Shown here one piece after another: positions 7,796-16,014 of a DNA stretch of 64,000 nucleotides. The notes beneath the pieces were generated by a model. That model was not told the DNA's origin, made no database searches, and saw nothing but the letters and a program-made list of their open reading frames with translations. Source of the DNA: Brevundimonas sp. (GTDB lineage: Bacteria; Pseudomonadota; Alphaproteobacteria; Caulobacterales; Caulobacteraceae); NCBI RefSeq assembly GCF_029945885.1, contig NZ_JAQSDK010000028.1, positions 1 through 64,000 on the forward strand, in the 5' to 3' direction. The stretch's first letter is position 1. Each line of letters begins with the position of its first letter. Made by a program: the position numbers and the translations under genes.

Positions 7796-10093
7796 ATGAT
7801 CGAGCAGCTCATTTCACACCATGACTGGCGCTGGATCGGGCCGGCGACGTTGATTTGCGCTCTGGGCATCGGCACGGCGCTTCATCTGATGGCCGTGGCG
7901 CGCACCCAGTCCGGCCGGCGCCGTCGAACCACCGGCATACTCGGTGCCCTGGTCGGCGGCATGGCCATCTTCACCACCCATTTTGCCAGCCTGCAGGGCA
8001 TGCACTGGGCCACCAGCGCCCGGTACGACATCGCCCTGACCCTGCTGTCCTTCCTTGCCGCGACCGGCACCACCCTGGTCGCGGTCATGCTGATTCTGGC
8101 GGGCGACAGCCGCCGGCGTCGTATCGCGGGCGGAACCCTGGCCTTCTGCGGCCTGATTGCGATGCATTTCATCGGCTTTGCGGCCCTGCAACTGCCCGGC
8201 CACCTGACCTTCGCCCCCGCAGCGGTCGCCGCCAGCGTCGGCTTCGGATTCATCCTGGCCATCGCCACGGCCGGGCTCATCTTCGGATCGAGCCTGACGC
8301 GACTCGCCGCCACCACCGCCGCCTGCTCCATCCTTGTCCTCGGCCTCCATTTCATCTCGTTGACCGGCATGACCTTTATCAGCGATCCTCGCGGCATGAG
8401 CGTCACGGACGGGGCCTCCGCGGCGGCCATGTCCGTGATCGTGATCGGGATGATCCTGCTCATCACCATCGTGGCCGGTGCCGTCAGCGCCATGGGCTGG
8501 GCCACCCGCTCCAGCGCCCTGCGGCAGATCCGCGAGGCCATCGAGGCCATGCCCGACGGCCTGGCCTTCTTCGACGCCGAAGACCGCCTCGTGCTCTGGA
8601 ACAGCCGCTACGCCGAAATCAACCCGGAGCTGAAAACCGCGCTTCAGGCTGGACAGACCTTCCGGGAGATCATCCAGATCGGCCTCGACGAGGGCCTCTA
8701 CGCCGAGGCGAAAGGCCGTGAGGCGGACTGGATCGCCGAACGGCTTGCGGCCCGTCGCGAGCTGTCGACCACGATGGAGCAGCAGGTCGCGGGCAACCGC
8801 TGGCTCAGGGTCGCCGATCGCCGCAGTTCCGCCGGCGGCATCGTCACGGTCACCACCGACATCACCGACCTCAAACGGGCCGCCGCGAACCTGGCCGAGG
8901 CCCGCGATGCGGCCGAGGCGGCCAACGGGGCCAAGAGCCAGTTCCTGGCCAATATGAGTCACGAGATCCGCACGCCCCTGAACGGCGTGATCGGCATCGC
9001 CCAGGCCCTGGCCTCGACCGAACTGACATCGCACCAGCGTGAGATGCTGGACCTGATCCATTCCTCCGGCCGGACGCTGCAGGCGCTACTCAGCGACATC
9101 CTCGACCTGGCCCGCGTCGAGTCCGGCCGACTGTCCCTGTGCGACGACGCCTTCGATCTCGCCGCCGCCGTGCAGGAGGCCGCCCGGCTCTATGCGGCGA
9201 CCGCCAGCGACAAGGGGCTTCAATTCTACGTCGAGGTCAGCCCCGAAGCCGAGATCTGGGTTTCGGGCGACGTCATTCGTCTGAAACAGATCCTGACCAA
9301 CCTGGTCTCCAATGCCGTCAAATTCACCACCTCCGGCTTCGTCAGCCTGACGGTGGCTCTCGGCCCGGACAACGCGGCGGGCGACACCCTGCGGTTCACC
9401 GTCGAGGATACCGGTATCGGTTTCGACAGCGAGACCCGGCACCGTCTGTTCAAACGGTTCGAACAGGCCGACGGCGCGATCACCCGTCGCTTCGGCGGCA
9501 CCGGTCTGGGCCTGGCCATCTCCCATCAGCTGGCGACCCTGATGGACGGAAACCTGGATTGCGAGAGCGAGCCGGGTGGCGGCTCTGCCTTCATCCTGAC
9601 CATTCCCCTGCGCCGCGCCGCAAGCCCGGCCGCGACCGCCCCGGATGTAGCCGTGGTCGCCGCCAATCCGGACAGCCGCCCGCTGCGCGTGCTGGTGGCA
9701 GACGATCATGCGACCAACCGCAAGGTCGTCGAATTGATCCTCGCCCAGGCCCCGGTCGAGCTGACGATGGTGGAGGACGGTGCCCAGGCCCTGGAAGCCT
9801 ATCGCGCCGGTGAGTTCGATCTGGTGCTGATGGACATGCAGATGCCGGTGCTGGACGGGCTCGCCGCGACCCGGGAAATCCGCCTGCATGAAACCACGAT
9901 GGGGCTGCCGCGCACGCCCGTCATCATGCTGACGGCCAATGCCCTGGCCGAACATGTCGCGGCCGCTGCAGATGCCGGGGCCGACCTGCATCTGGCCAAG
10001 CCGTTCAACGCGGCCCAGCTTCTGTCCGTGGTGTTCGAAATGCCGGCCGCCGCGGCAGCCGAAGCCGCCGCGGCGAACGTCGCCGCCGCCTGA
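7796..10093 (+). CDS. MHYT-domain hybrid sensor histidine kinase
   Basis: A 765-residue membrane hybrid kinase. Residues 1-235 are a seven-helix MHYT sensor with His-containing motifs THFASLQGMHW, MHFIGFAA and HFISLTGM, a family proposed to bind a metal and sense O2, CO or NO. Next come a PAS domain (about 245-360), a dimerisation helix with FLANMSHEIRTPLNG, an ATPase domain (NLVSNAVKFT, GTGLGLAISHQL) and a C-terminal receiver with phospho-Asp in LVLMDMQMPVLDG. The start at 7796 fits the first transmembrane helix; in-frame starts at 7616 and 7718 add a non-conserved head. No output partner is encoded beside it, so its target is unknown. Confidence 0.88.
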   Translation: MIEQLISHHDWRWIGPATLICALGIGTALHLMAVARTQSGRRRRTTGILGALVGGMAIFTTHFASLQGMHWATSARYDIALTLLSFLAATGTTLVAVMLILAGDSRRRRIAGGTLAFCGLIAMHFIGFAALQLPGHLTFAPAAVAASVGFGFILAIATAGLIFGSSLTRLAATTAACSILVLGLHFISLTGMTFISDPRGMSVTDGASAAAMSVIVIGMILLITIVAGAVSAMGWATRSSALRQIREAIEAMPDGLAFFDAEDRLVLWNSRYAEINPELKTALQAGQTFREIIQIGLDEGLYAEAKGREADWIAERLAARRELSTTMEQQVAGNRWLRVADRRSSAGGIVTVTTDITDLKRAAANLAEARDAAEAANGAKSQFLANMSHEIRTPLNGVIGIAQALASTELTSHQREMLDLIHSSGRTLQALLSDILDLARVESGRLSLCDDAFDLAAAVQEAARLYAATASDKGLQFYVEVSPEAEIWVSGDVIRLKQILTNLVSNAVKFTTSGFVSLTVALGPDNAAGDTLRFTVEDTGIGFDSETRHRLFKRFEQADGAITRRFGGTGLGLAISHQLATLMDGNLDCESEPGGGSAFILTIPLRRAASPAATAPDVAVVAANPDSRPLRVLVADDHATNRKVVELILAQAPVELTMVEDGAQALEAYRAGEFDLVLMDMQMPVLDGLAATREIRLHETTMGLPRTPVIMLTANALAEHVAAAADAGADLHLAKPFNAAQLLSVVFEMPAAAAAEAAAANVAAA

Positions 10094-10115
10094 CCGAAGC
10101 CGGCGAAGACCCTTT

Positions 10116-10325
10116 CTACTCGTAGCCGTGGGCCGCCTCGTTGATGACCTGCGAGGGCATCGACGAGAAGTCGACCGCGATCGGCCGGGCGGCCTTGGTC
10201 TGGAAGGTCTTGATCACATGCTCCAGCCGGCGGCGCACCTCACGGCTGGCCTCGGACTGCGGATCAAGTTCCAGCGGGGCCAGGCAGAAATCGATGATGG
10301 CCTTGGGGCGTTCCAGGGGTTCCAT
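10116..10325 (-). CDS. Small protein encoded downstream of isocitrate lyase
   Basis: A 69-residue soluble protein of unknown function, mostly predicted helical, with no membrane segment or Cys pair (one Cys near residue 14). AGGAG lies about seven bases upstream of the ATG at 10325, and the gene starts only 14 bases after the aceA stop, so the two are almost certainly cotranscribed. Its stop lies 22 bases beyond the end of the convergent MHYT kinase. The context suggests a role linked to the glyoxylate shunt, for example a modulator of isocitrate lyase, but this is only inferred from position. Confidence 0.65.
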   Translation of the reverse strand: MEPLERPKAIIDFCLAPLELDPQSEASREVRRRLEHVIKTFQTKAARPIAVDFSSMPSQVINEAAHGYE

Positions 10326-10339
10326 GGTCAGTCTCCTGT

Positions 10340-11620
10340 CTATTCGGCGGCGATGAACTGGGCGGTCTCGGTCGATTCCTTCATGGCGGTCGTGGACGAC
10401 TGCCCGTTGGAGATCACGGTCGCGACCTGGTCGAAATAGCCGGTGCCGACCTCGCGCTGGTGGCGGGTGGCGGTGTAGCCGGCGGCCTCATTGGCAAACT
10501 CGCGCTGCTGCAGCTCGGAATAGGCCGACATACCGCGATCGCGATAGCCGCTGGCCAGTTCGAACATGCCGTTGTTCAGGCTGTGGAAGCCGGCCAGGGT
10601 CACGAACTGGAATTTGTAGCCCATGGCTCCCAGCTCGCGCTGGAATTTGGCGATCGTCGCCTCGTCCAGCCTGGCCTTCCAGTTGAACGACGGCGAGCAG
10701 TTGTAGGCCATCAGCTTGCCCGGATGCTCTTTCTGCACGGCTTCGGCGAACTTCTTCGCGTCATCCAGATCGGGATGCGACGTCTCCCACCACAGCAGGT
10801 CGGCGATCTTGGCGTAGGACAGGCCGCGGGCGATGCAGTGGGCCAGACCCGTGCCTTCCTTCAGGCGGAAGAAGCCCTCCGGCGTGCGGTTGTCGCGGTC
10901 AATAAAGGGACGGTCCCGCTCGTCGACGTCCGAGGTGATCAGCTGGGCGCTCTCGGCGTCGGTGCGGGCGACGGTGATCGTCGGCACGCCCATGACGTCG
11001 GCGGCCAGACGCGCGGCGACCAGATTGCGCTCATGCGCCTGGGTCGGGATCAGCACCTTGCCACCGAGGTGGCCGCACTTCTTCTCCGAAGCCAGCTGAT
11101 CCTCGAAATGGACGCCGGCGGCCCCGGCCTCGATGAAGGCCTTCATGATCTCGAAGCTGTTCAGCGGCCCGCCGAAGCCGGCCTCGGCGTCGGCGACGAT
11201 CGGGGCGAACCAGTCGCGCTTGGCCCCGCCCTCGCCGTGCTCGATCTGGTCGGCGCGCTGCAGGGTGCGGTTGATGCGGCGACACAGTTCCGGCGCGGCA
11301 TTGGCCGGATACAGCGACTGGTCCGGATACATGGCCCCGGCGGTGTTGGCGTCGGCCGCGACCTGCCAGCCCGACAGATAGATGGCCTTCAGCCCGGCGC
11401 GAACCATCTGCATGGCCTGGTTGCCGGTCACCGCGCCCAGCGCATTGATATAGGGCTCGCTGTGCAGCAGGTCCCACAGCCGGTTGGCCCCGCGCTCGGC
11501 CAGGGTCTGGGCCACGGTGACCGACCCGCGCAGCTTCAGCACGTCCTCGACCGAATAGGGACGCTCGATACCGTCGAAACGACCGGCGGGGGCCGGAACC
11601 AGATCTGCGAAGGTGGTCAT
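10340..11620 (-). CDS. aceA: Isocitrate lyase
   Basis: A 426-residue isocitrate lyase, which splits isocitrate into glyoxylate and succinate in the glyoxylate shunt so that cells can grow on acetate or fatty acids. The catalytic loop [11 protein letters not shown] with its nucleophilic Cys is present near residue 187, together with [15 protein letters not shown] and the C-terminal [10 protein letters not shown]. Length is as usual for the short bacterial form. The divergent neighbour is a RamB/ScfR-type regulator, and paired TGTCA/TGACA operators fill the intergenic region, so the gene is probably controlled by that regulator. No malate synthase is present in the window. Confidence 0.96.
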   Translation of the reverse strand: MTTFADLVPAPAGRFDGIERPYSVEDVLKLRGSVTVAQTLAERGANRLWDLLHSEPYINALGAVTGNQAMQMVRAGLKAIYLSGWQVAADANTAGAMYPDQSLYPANAAPELCRRINRTLQRADQIEHGEGGAKRDWFAPIVADAEAGFGGPLNSFEIMKAFIEAGAAGVHFEDQLASEKKCGHLGGKVLIPTQAHERNLVAARLAADVMGVPTITVARTDAESAQLITSDVDERDRPFIDRDNRTPEGFFRLKEGTGLAHCIARGLSYAKIADLLWWETSHPDLDDAKKFAEAVQKEHPGKLMAYNCSPSFNWKARLDEATIAKFQRELGAMGYKFQFVTLAGFHSLNNGMFELASGYRDRGMSAYSELQQREFANEAAGYTATRHQREVGTGYFDQVATVISNGQSSTTAMKESTETAQFIAAE

Positions 11621-11728
11621 GATGCGGAGTCCTGAAATTGCGTGACGGTCGGGGTACCGCCTGTTCCCTTAGAACTACGCGCTTCAGTCACTTTTGATAC
11701 AAGACTAGCCCGTCATTTCCAGTCATTA

Positions 11729-11777
11729 TGTCACAATATGACACTTGTTATCCGGTCACATTATGACATAGTGTCAC
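11729..11777 (+). promoter_or_regulatory. Twin operators of the RamB/ScfR-type regulator
   Basis: Two 15-base sites, TGTCACAATATGACA at 11729-11743 and GGTCACATTATGACA at 11754-11768, match at 13 of 15 positions and start 25 bases apart. Each is an inverted repeat of TGTCA around five bases. A further half-site TGTCAC at 11772-11777 touches the start codon of the regulator gene. A possible promoter for that gene (ATGACA at 11738, TATGAC at 11762, 18-base spacing) is fully covered by the sites. This layout suggests autoregulation and control of the divergent aceA. Confidence 0.7.
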
Positions 11778-11778
11778 G

Positions 11779-13209
11779 ATGACCGGGACCACGGATCGCA
11801 AGCTGTTTCTCGGAGGCCGCCTGAAACGGCTGCGCCGCGACATGGACCTGACCCAGACGGCCATGGCCGCCGACCTCGGGGTTTCCCCAAGCTATCTCAA
11901 CCACATAGAGCGCAACCAGCGTCCGGTATCGGCCCAACTTCTGCTGCGTCTGGCCGACACCTATGACGTCGACCTGCGCGCCCTGGCCCAGCAGGCCGGC
12001 CCGGCGGGCGAGGCTGAACTGGCCGAAATCCTCGCCGATCCCGTGTTCGGCGGCCTCGCCGTACCGCGCCACGAGATCCTGCAGCTGGTCGATGACGCCC
12101 CGGGGGCCGCTGACGCCCTGGTGCGCCTGTACCGCGCCTTCGCCGACCGCCGCACCCGCGAACAGGCCGAAGGCGGCAGCGTCATCGGCGCGGAGTCACC
12201 CGCCGACTGGGTCCGCGACCATATCCAGGCCCGCAGCAACCATTTCCCCGAACTCGACACCCTCGGTGAAGCCCTGCACGACGCCCTGTTCCCCGACGAT
12301 CCCGCCATCCGGGGCGAGAGCTTCGAGGTCCGCGCCCGGGCCCGGCTGGCCGACCGCCACACCCTGCCGGTCCGCATCATGCCGGCCGAGGTCATGGTGG
12401 AATGGACCCGACGGTTCGATCCCCATCGCCGGCGCCTGCTGATCTCGGAAACCCTCGGCCCCGCCTCCCGGGCCTTCGCCATCGCCTTCCAGCTGGTGCT
12501 GGTTGAGTACGACACGGAATTGGCCGCCACGGTCGAGGCTGCCGGCGCGCCGGACGACCCCACCCGCCGCCTGCTCAAGGTCGCCCTGACCAACACCCTC
12601 GCCGCCGCGACCCTGATGCCCTACGCCGCCTTCCAGCGCACGGCGGAAGAGACCGGCTATGACCTGGCGCGTCTGCAGGCCCGGTTCGGCGTCAGCTTCG
12701 AACAGGCGGCCCACCGGCTGACTACCCTGTCGCGGCCGACGGCGCGCGGCGTCCCCTTCTTCCTGATGCGGGTCGACCAGGCGGGCAATATTTCCAAACG
12801 CTATGCGTCCGGGGCCTTTCCCTTCTCGCGTTTCGGCGGGGCCTGTCCGCGCTGGCGGCTGCACAGCGCCTTCCGCACGCCCGGCCGGGTCGTCACCCAG
12901 ATCATCGAGACGCCGGACGGCAATCGCTGGTTCACCCTGGCCCGCACCGTCGACCGCCAGGGTCATGACGGCTTTGGCGAGGGTCAGGACCTGGCCATCG
13001 GCCTGGGCTGCGAACTGAAGCACGCCCACCGGCTGACCTATGCCCACGGCCTCGACCTGGCGTCACCGGAGGTGACCCCCATCGGCCCCGCCTGCCGCCT
13101 GTGCCACCGCCATCCCTGCGCCGAACGGGCCGCCCCGCCGGTCGACCGGCCGCTGACCGTCGACGACTGGTCCAAGTCGGTCAGCCCCTATCCGTTCGGC
13201 GAGGCCTGA
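11779..13209 (+). CDS. XRE-family regulator of RamB/ScfR type
   Basis: A 476-residue transcription factor. Residues 8-65 are a Cro/C1-type helix-turn-helix (KRLRRDMDLTQTAMAADLG, then SPSYLNHIERNQRP). The middle resembles the ImmA/DUF955 region without an obvious HExxH, and the C-terminal half is DUF2083-like, ending in a Cys/His cluster (GPACRLCHRHPCAERA) likely to bind a metal. Relatives control isocitrate lyase or short-chain acyl-CoA metabolism in response to acyl ligands. The start codon has no Shine-Dalgarno sequence and lies directly behind operator half-sites, so the mRNA may be leaderless. It is divergent from aceA. Confidence 0.88.
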   Translation: MTGTTDRKLFLGGRLKRLRRDMDLTQTAMAADLGVSPSYLNHIERNQRPVSAQLLLRLADTYDVDLRALAQQAGPAGEAELAEILADPVFGGLAVPRHEILQLVDDAPGAADALVRLYRAFADRRTREQAEGGSVIGAESPADWVRDHIQARSNHFPELDTLGEALHDALFPDDPAIRGESFEVRARARLADRHTLPVRIMPAEVMVEWTRRFDPHRRRLLISETLGPASRAFAIAFQLVLVEYDTELAATVEAAGAPDDPTRRLLKVALTNTLAAATLMPYAAFQRTAEETGYDLARLQARFGVSFEQAAHRLTTLSRPTARGVPFFLMRVDQAGNISKRYASGAFPFSRFGGACPRWRLHSAFRTPGRVVTQIIETPDGNRWFTLARTVDRQGHDGFGEGQDLAIGLGCELKHAHRLTYAHGLDLASPEVTPIGPACRLCHRHPCAERAAPPVDRPLTVDDWSKSVSPYPFGEA

Positions 13210-13212
13210 GGC

Positions 13213-14643
13213 TCAGAGCAGGGTCAGGGTGCCGCCGTCCAGCCGATGGGCGACGCCCGTGGCCATAAAGATCGTCGCCAGCACCGCCGCCGGATCGCCT
13301 ACGCCCTCGTCCAGCATACGGGTGATCGCCCCGGCCGGGGCCGGGTCGGCGGCAAGCCGGGTCAGGGCCGCCAGCCACTCGTCGCGGGACAGGACCCCGT
13401 CGTCAGCACTCTCGCGCTGGAAGTCGGTCAGAATGTCAAAGAAGTCCCCGCCGTCGGCCCTGTGCCGGGCAGCTTCCAGCGCCAGCGACCAGACCGCGCC
13501 ACAGGCGTAATAGGCCCGATGTTCGCCGCGTTCGCCGGCCCCGGCGACCGGCGAATCCCGGGCCAGGGACACGCAGTCCTCAACCTCGCGCTGCAGTTCG
13601 GTCCGCGCATCATAGGCCGGATCGATCGCCGCGATGGCGCGAACGGCCATCAGATCGGCCCCGCCCTCGGTGATCCAGGCCTCACGGCTGAACGCATAGC
13701 GCAGGCCATTGGAGCCGAGCCAGAAATGGGCCGCCTCATGGCCGATGAACCAGTGGGCCCGATCCAGCGCCTCGCGGTCCGGGTTCAGCACCCCCTCCCC
13801 CTCGAAACTCATCGAGATCAGTCCGGGCAGGACACTGCCGCCCATGCTGGACAGGTGTTCGGTAGGGCCCGTCCAGCTGACCATCAGGGTCGGGGCCCCG
13901 CCGCGACTGGGCCCCAGCCGGTCCGCGTAAAAGCCCATGACGCGGGGCGTGAACCCGCCCAGCTCATCGCCCAGCCAGCCCGGCAGGCCGGGATCGATCA
14001 CCGTCGTCACCCCCTGGTCCTGACGAATATGGGCAGCGCCGAACAGGACATAGGTGCGGGCATCGACCGCCATCGCCTCATCCAGTCTTTCGCCGTTGAA
14101 CAGCACCGGCCCGGCCCGGTCGCGCCAGGTGACCCGGGACGGCTCACCCTCGAGCTCAAGCCCGTTCAGGTCGGTCGGCAGCGCCCGGGCGGCCTCAATC
14201 GTGTCCAGCGGCATCACGTCAAACTGGCCCGAGAACAGGGCCACGGTCCCGTCGGAGAACATCAGGGCCGGGTCATAGTCGGCCTCCAGATCGCCGGCCT
14301 GGGGACGCAGGCTGATCCGCACCCGGGCAGGCACCGGTCCGCCGTCCGGGGTGCGCAGAACATCATAGCCCCCCTGCCGGTCGAGCAGAACGCCGGGGGT
14401 CTCGACCGACCACCACGACGGACGCCACGGCTCACGGCTCTCGCGCAGCAGGGCGGACTGGAAGAAGGCCCAGACCGGCGAGGCCTGTTCGAAGGTGAAA
14501 TCAGCGGTCCAGTGATCCCCGTCGCGGGTCACGGTGACGGCGACCGGCGGGGCGGCATGCGGATCGACCCCGGCCGTCGAAACGTCGGGCAAGGCCAGCA
14601 GCAGGACGGCGAGCATCGCGCCCGCGAACGGTGTTCTGATCAT
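13213..14643 (-). CDS. Exported predicted zinc metallopeptidase (gluzincin-like)
   Basis: A 476-residue protein with a clear signal peptide (MIRTPFAGAMLAVLLLALP, cleavage after STA near residue 24). Near residue 300 it has HEAAHFW, an HExxH zinc motif, and about 25 residues later WITEGGADLMA, whose Glu fits the third zinc ligand of gluzincin peptidases such as M1 and M61. The upstream half is a beta-rich domain resembling the N-terminal region of M61 enzymes. It is convergent with the RamB-type gene (four bases between stops) and lies 32 bases downstream of the WYL regulator, so it may be cotranscribed with it. Substrate unknown. Confidence 0.6.
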   Translation of the reverse strand: MIRTPFAGAMLAVLLLALPDVSTAGVDPHAAPPVAVTVTRDGDHWTADFTFEQASPVWAFFQSALLRESREPWRPSWWSVETPGVLLDRQGGYDVLRTPDGGPVPARVRISLRPQAGDLEADYDPALMFSDGTVALFSGQFDVMPLDTIEAARALPTDLNGLELEGEPSRVTWRDRAGPVLFNGERLDEAMAVDARTYVLFGAAHIRQDQGVTTVIDPGLPGWLGDELGGFTPRVMGFYADRLGPSRGGAPTLMVSWTGPTEHLSSMGGSVLPGLISMSFEGEGVLNPDREALDRAHWFIGHEAAHFWLGSNGLRYAFSREAWITEGGADLMAVRAIAAIDPAYDARTELQREVEDCVSLARDSPVAGAGERGEHRAYYACGAVWSLALEAARHRADGGDFFDILTDFQRESADDGVLSRDEWLAALTRLAADPAPAGAITRMLDEGVGDPAAVLATIFMATGVAHRLDGGTLTLL

Positions 14644-14675
14644 GGACGTCTTTCTAGAGGCCGGCTTCGGACGCG

Positions 14676-15680
14676 TCAGCTTACGGATTGCTCATCCGCC
14701 GCCCGCGCCATCGCCCGCCCCGCCGCCGCCAGTTCGCCGGCCATCACCGCCTTCAGCCGCTGCGGGGCGACGATCGCCACCCGCTCGCCCCAGCTGAACA
14801 GATGCCAGGCCAGTTCGCGCATGCCGCTGGCGCGGAAGCGCACGAGCACCGATCCATCCGCCTCATCCTCCAGCGTCTGGGTCGGATGCCAGCGCCAGGC
14901 CCGGGCCTCGTCCGCTCCCTCGGGCGTCACCCGCAGGACCACATCCTCGATCTCGTCCTGATAGATGCCGAACGACTGGCTGGCGAAGGCCTGCAGGTCG
15001 AAATCGGCGGGCGGGGCCGCGATCCCGTCCAGGGCCTCGACCGCGCTCATCCGGTCCAGCCGGAAGGTCTGGATACGGCCGCTCTCCCGGTCCGCCCCGA
15101 CCAGATAGTTGGCCCGGCCGAACATCACCCCGCACGGGGCCACGCTGCGCCGGCGCGCCTCGGCCCCGGGCCGGGAATAGGTAAAGCCCAGCGGCCGTCC
15201 CGCCAGCACCGCCCCCCGGATTTCGGCCAGAACCGCCTCATCCGCCGACGGCCGTGGGCCGGCCTGCACCGCGATGGTCTCGGCCCGGATCAGGGCCTCC
15301 AGATCCGGGGCCAGCCGGTTCAGGGTGGTCGAACGCATCGCCGACTTCAGCTTGCGTTCCAGCCCCTCCAGCGCCGCCGCCCGCCCGGGCTCGCCCGTCG
15401 ACCGCAGACCCTGGGCCGCCCGCGTCAGCTCGACCAGTTCCGTCGTGGTCGGGGCCTGTTCGAAGGCCGACAGCCCGCCGCGGATACGCCAGCGTTTGGT
15501 CGGGGGATCGGACACTTCTTCCGCTGCCGGAAACAGCATCAGCACCGCGTCCCGCATGCGTTCGGCGGTCCGCCGGCCCACCTGCATCGCCGATGCCATG
15601 TCATCGAGGGTCAGCCCCTCGGCGCTGGCCGCCATATGGCGCGCCAGCTCGATGACCATCACCGCCTTGTCGTGTCTCAT
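14676..15680 (-). CDS. WYL-domain transcriptional regulator
   Basis: A 334-residue regulator with an N-terminal DeoR-like helix-turn-helix (residues 5-65, containing TLDDMASAMQVGRRTAERMRD), a WYL domain in the middle (about 150-230, with PCGVMFGRANYLVGADR and TFRLDRMSAVEAL) and a C-terminal WCX extension. WYL proteins bind nucleic acid or nucleotide ligands and control stress and defence genes. The start at 15680 is chosen because homologous helix-turn-helix regions start close to the Met; the frame is open 16 codons further. It is divergent from a small gene at 15770. Confidence 0.85.
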   Translation of the reverse strand: MRHDKAVMVIELARHMAASAEGLTLDDMASAMQVGRRTAERMRDAVLMLFPAAEEVSDPPTKRWRIRGGLSAFEQAPTTTELVELTRAAQGLRSTGEPGRAAALEGLERKLKSAMRSTTLNRLAPDLEALIRAETIAVQAGPRPSADEAVLAEIRGAVLAGRPLGFTYSRPGAEARRRSVAPCGVMFGRANYLVGADRESGRIQTFRLDRMSAVEALDGIAAPPADFDLQAFASQSFGIYQDEIEDVVLRVTPEGADEARAWRWHPTQTLEDEADGSVLVRFRASGMRELAWHLFSWGERVAIVAPQRLKAVMAGELAAAGRAMARAADEQSVS

Positions 15681-15769
15681 CGGGTCGCTCGATCCTATAC
15701 GTCCGTTTCTGGCGCAACACTGTCGCAAAGTAGGATCATCAGCAAGCCACCCCGCTTCAGGAGTTCCCC

Positions 15770-16009
15770 ATGGCCCGCGCCTTCGCCCCCCACGCCGCCG
15801 TCTCCGCCAACCGTTATCTGATCGTGCCCTGCGAGGCCGACGGCTGTTCCGACCTCGCCGTCATCTGGGACCGGCTGGAGGAACAGGTCGTCGACGTGAT
15901 CGATGCCGCCGCCAGTGCCCGCTATTCGGACGAGGACGCCCTGTGGGACGAGTTCCGCGCCGCCGGCACCGAGACCCGCGCCGAGGATCATTTCCGCCTC
16001 GCCGCCTGA
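15770..16009 (+). CDS. Small hypothetical protein divergent from WYL regulator
   Basis: A 79-residue acidic soluble protein, opening MARAFAPHAAVSANRYLIV, with two Cys (PCEADGCSD) and a helical C-terminal half rich in Asp and Glu. AGGAG lies seven bases upstream of the ATG. It is transcribed divergently from the WYL regulator with 89 bases between the starts, so it is a natural candidate target of that regulator. I recognise no family. It ends five bases before the stop of the convergent esterase gene. Confidence 0.6.
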   Translation: MARAFAPHAAVSANRYLIVPCEADGCSDLAVIWDRLEEQVVDVIDAAASARYSDEDALWDEFRAAGTETRAEDHFRLAA

Positions 16010-16014
16010 CCGGG

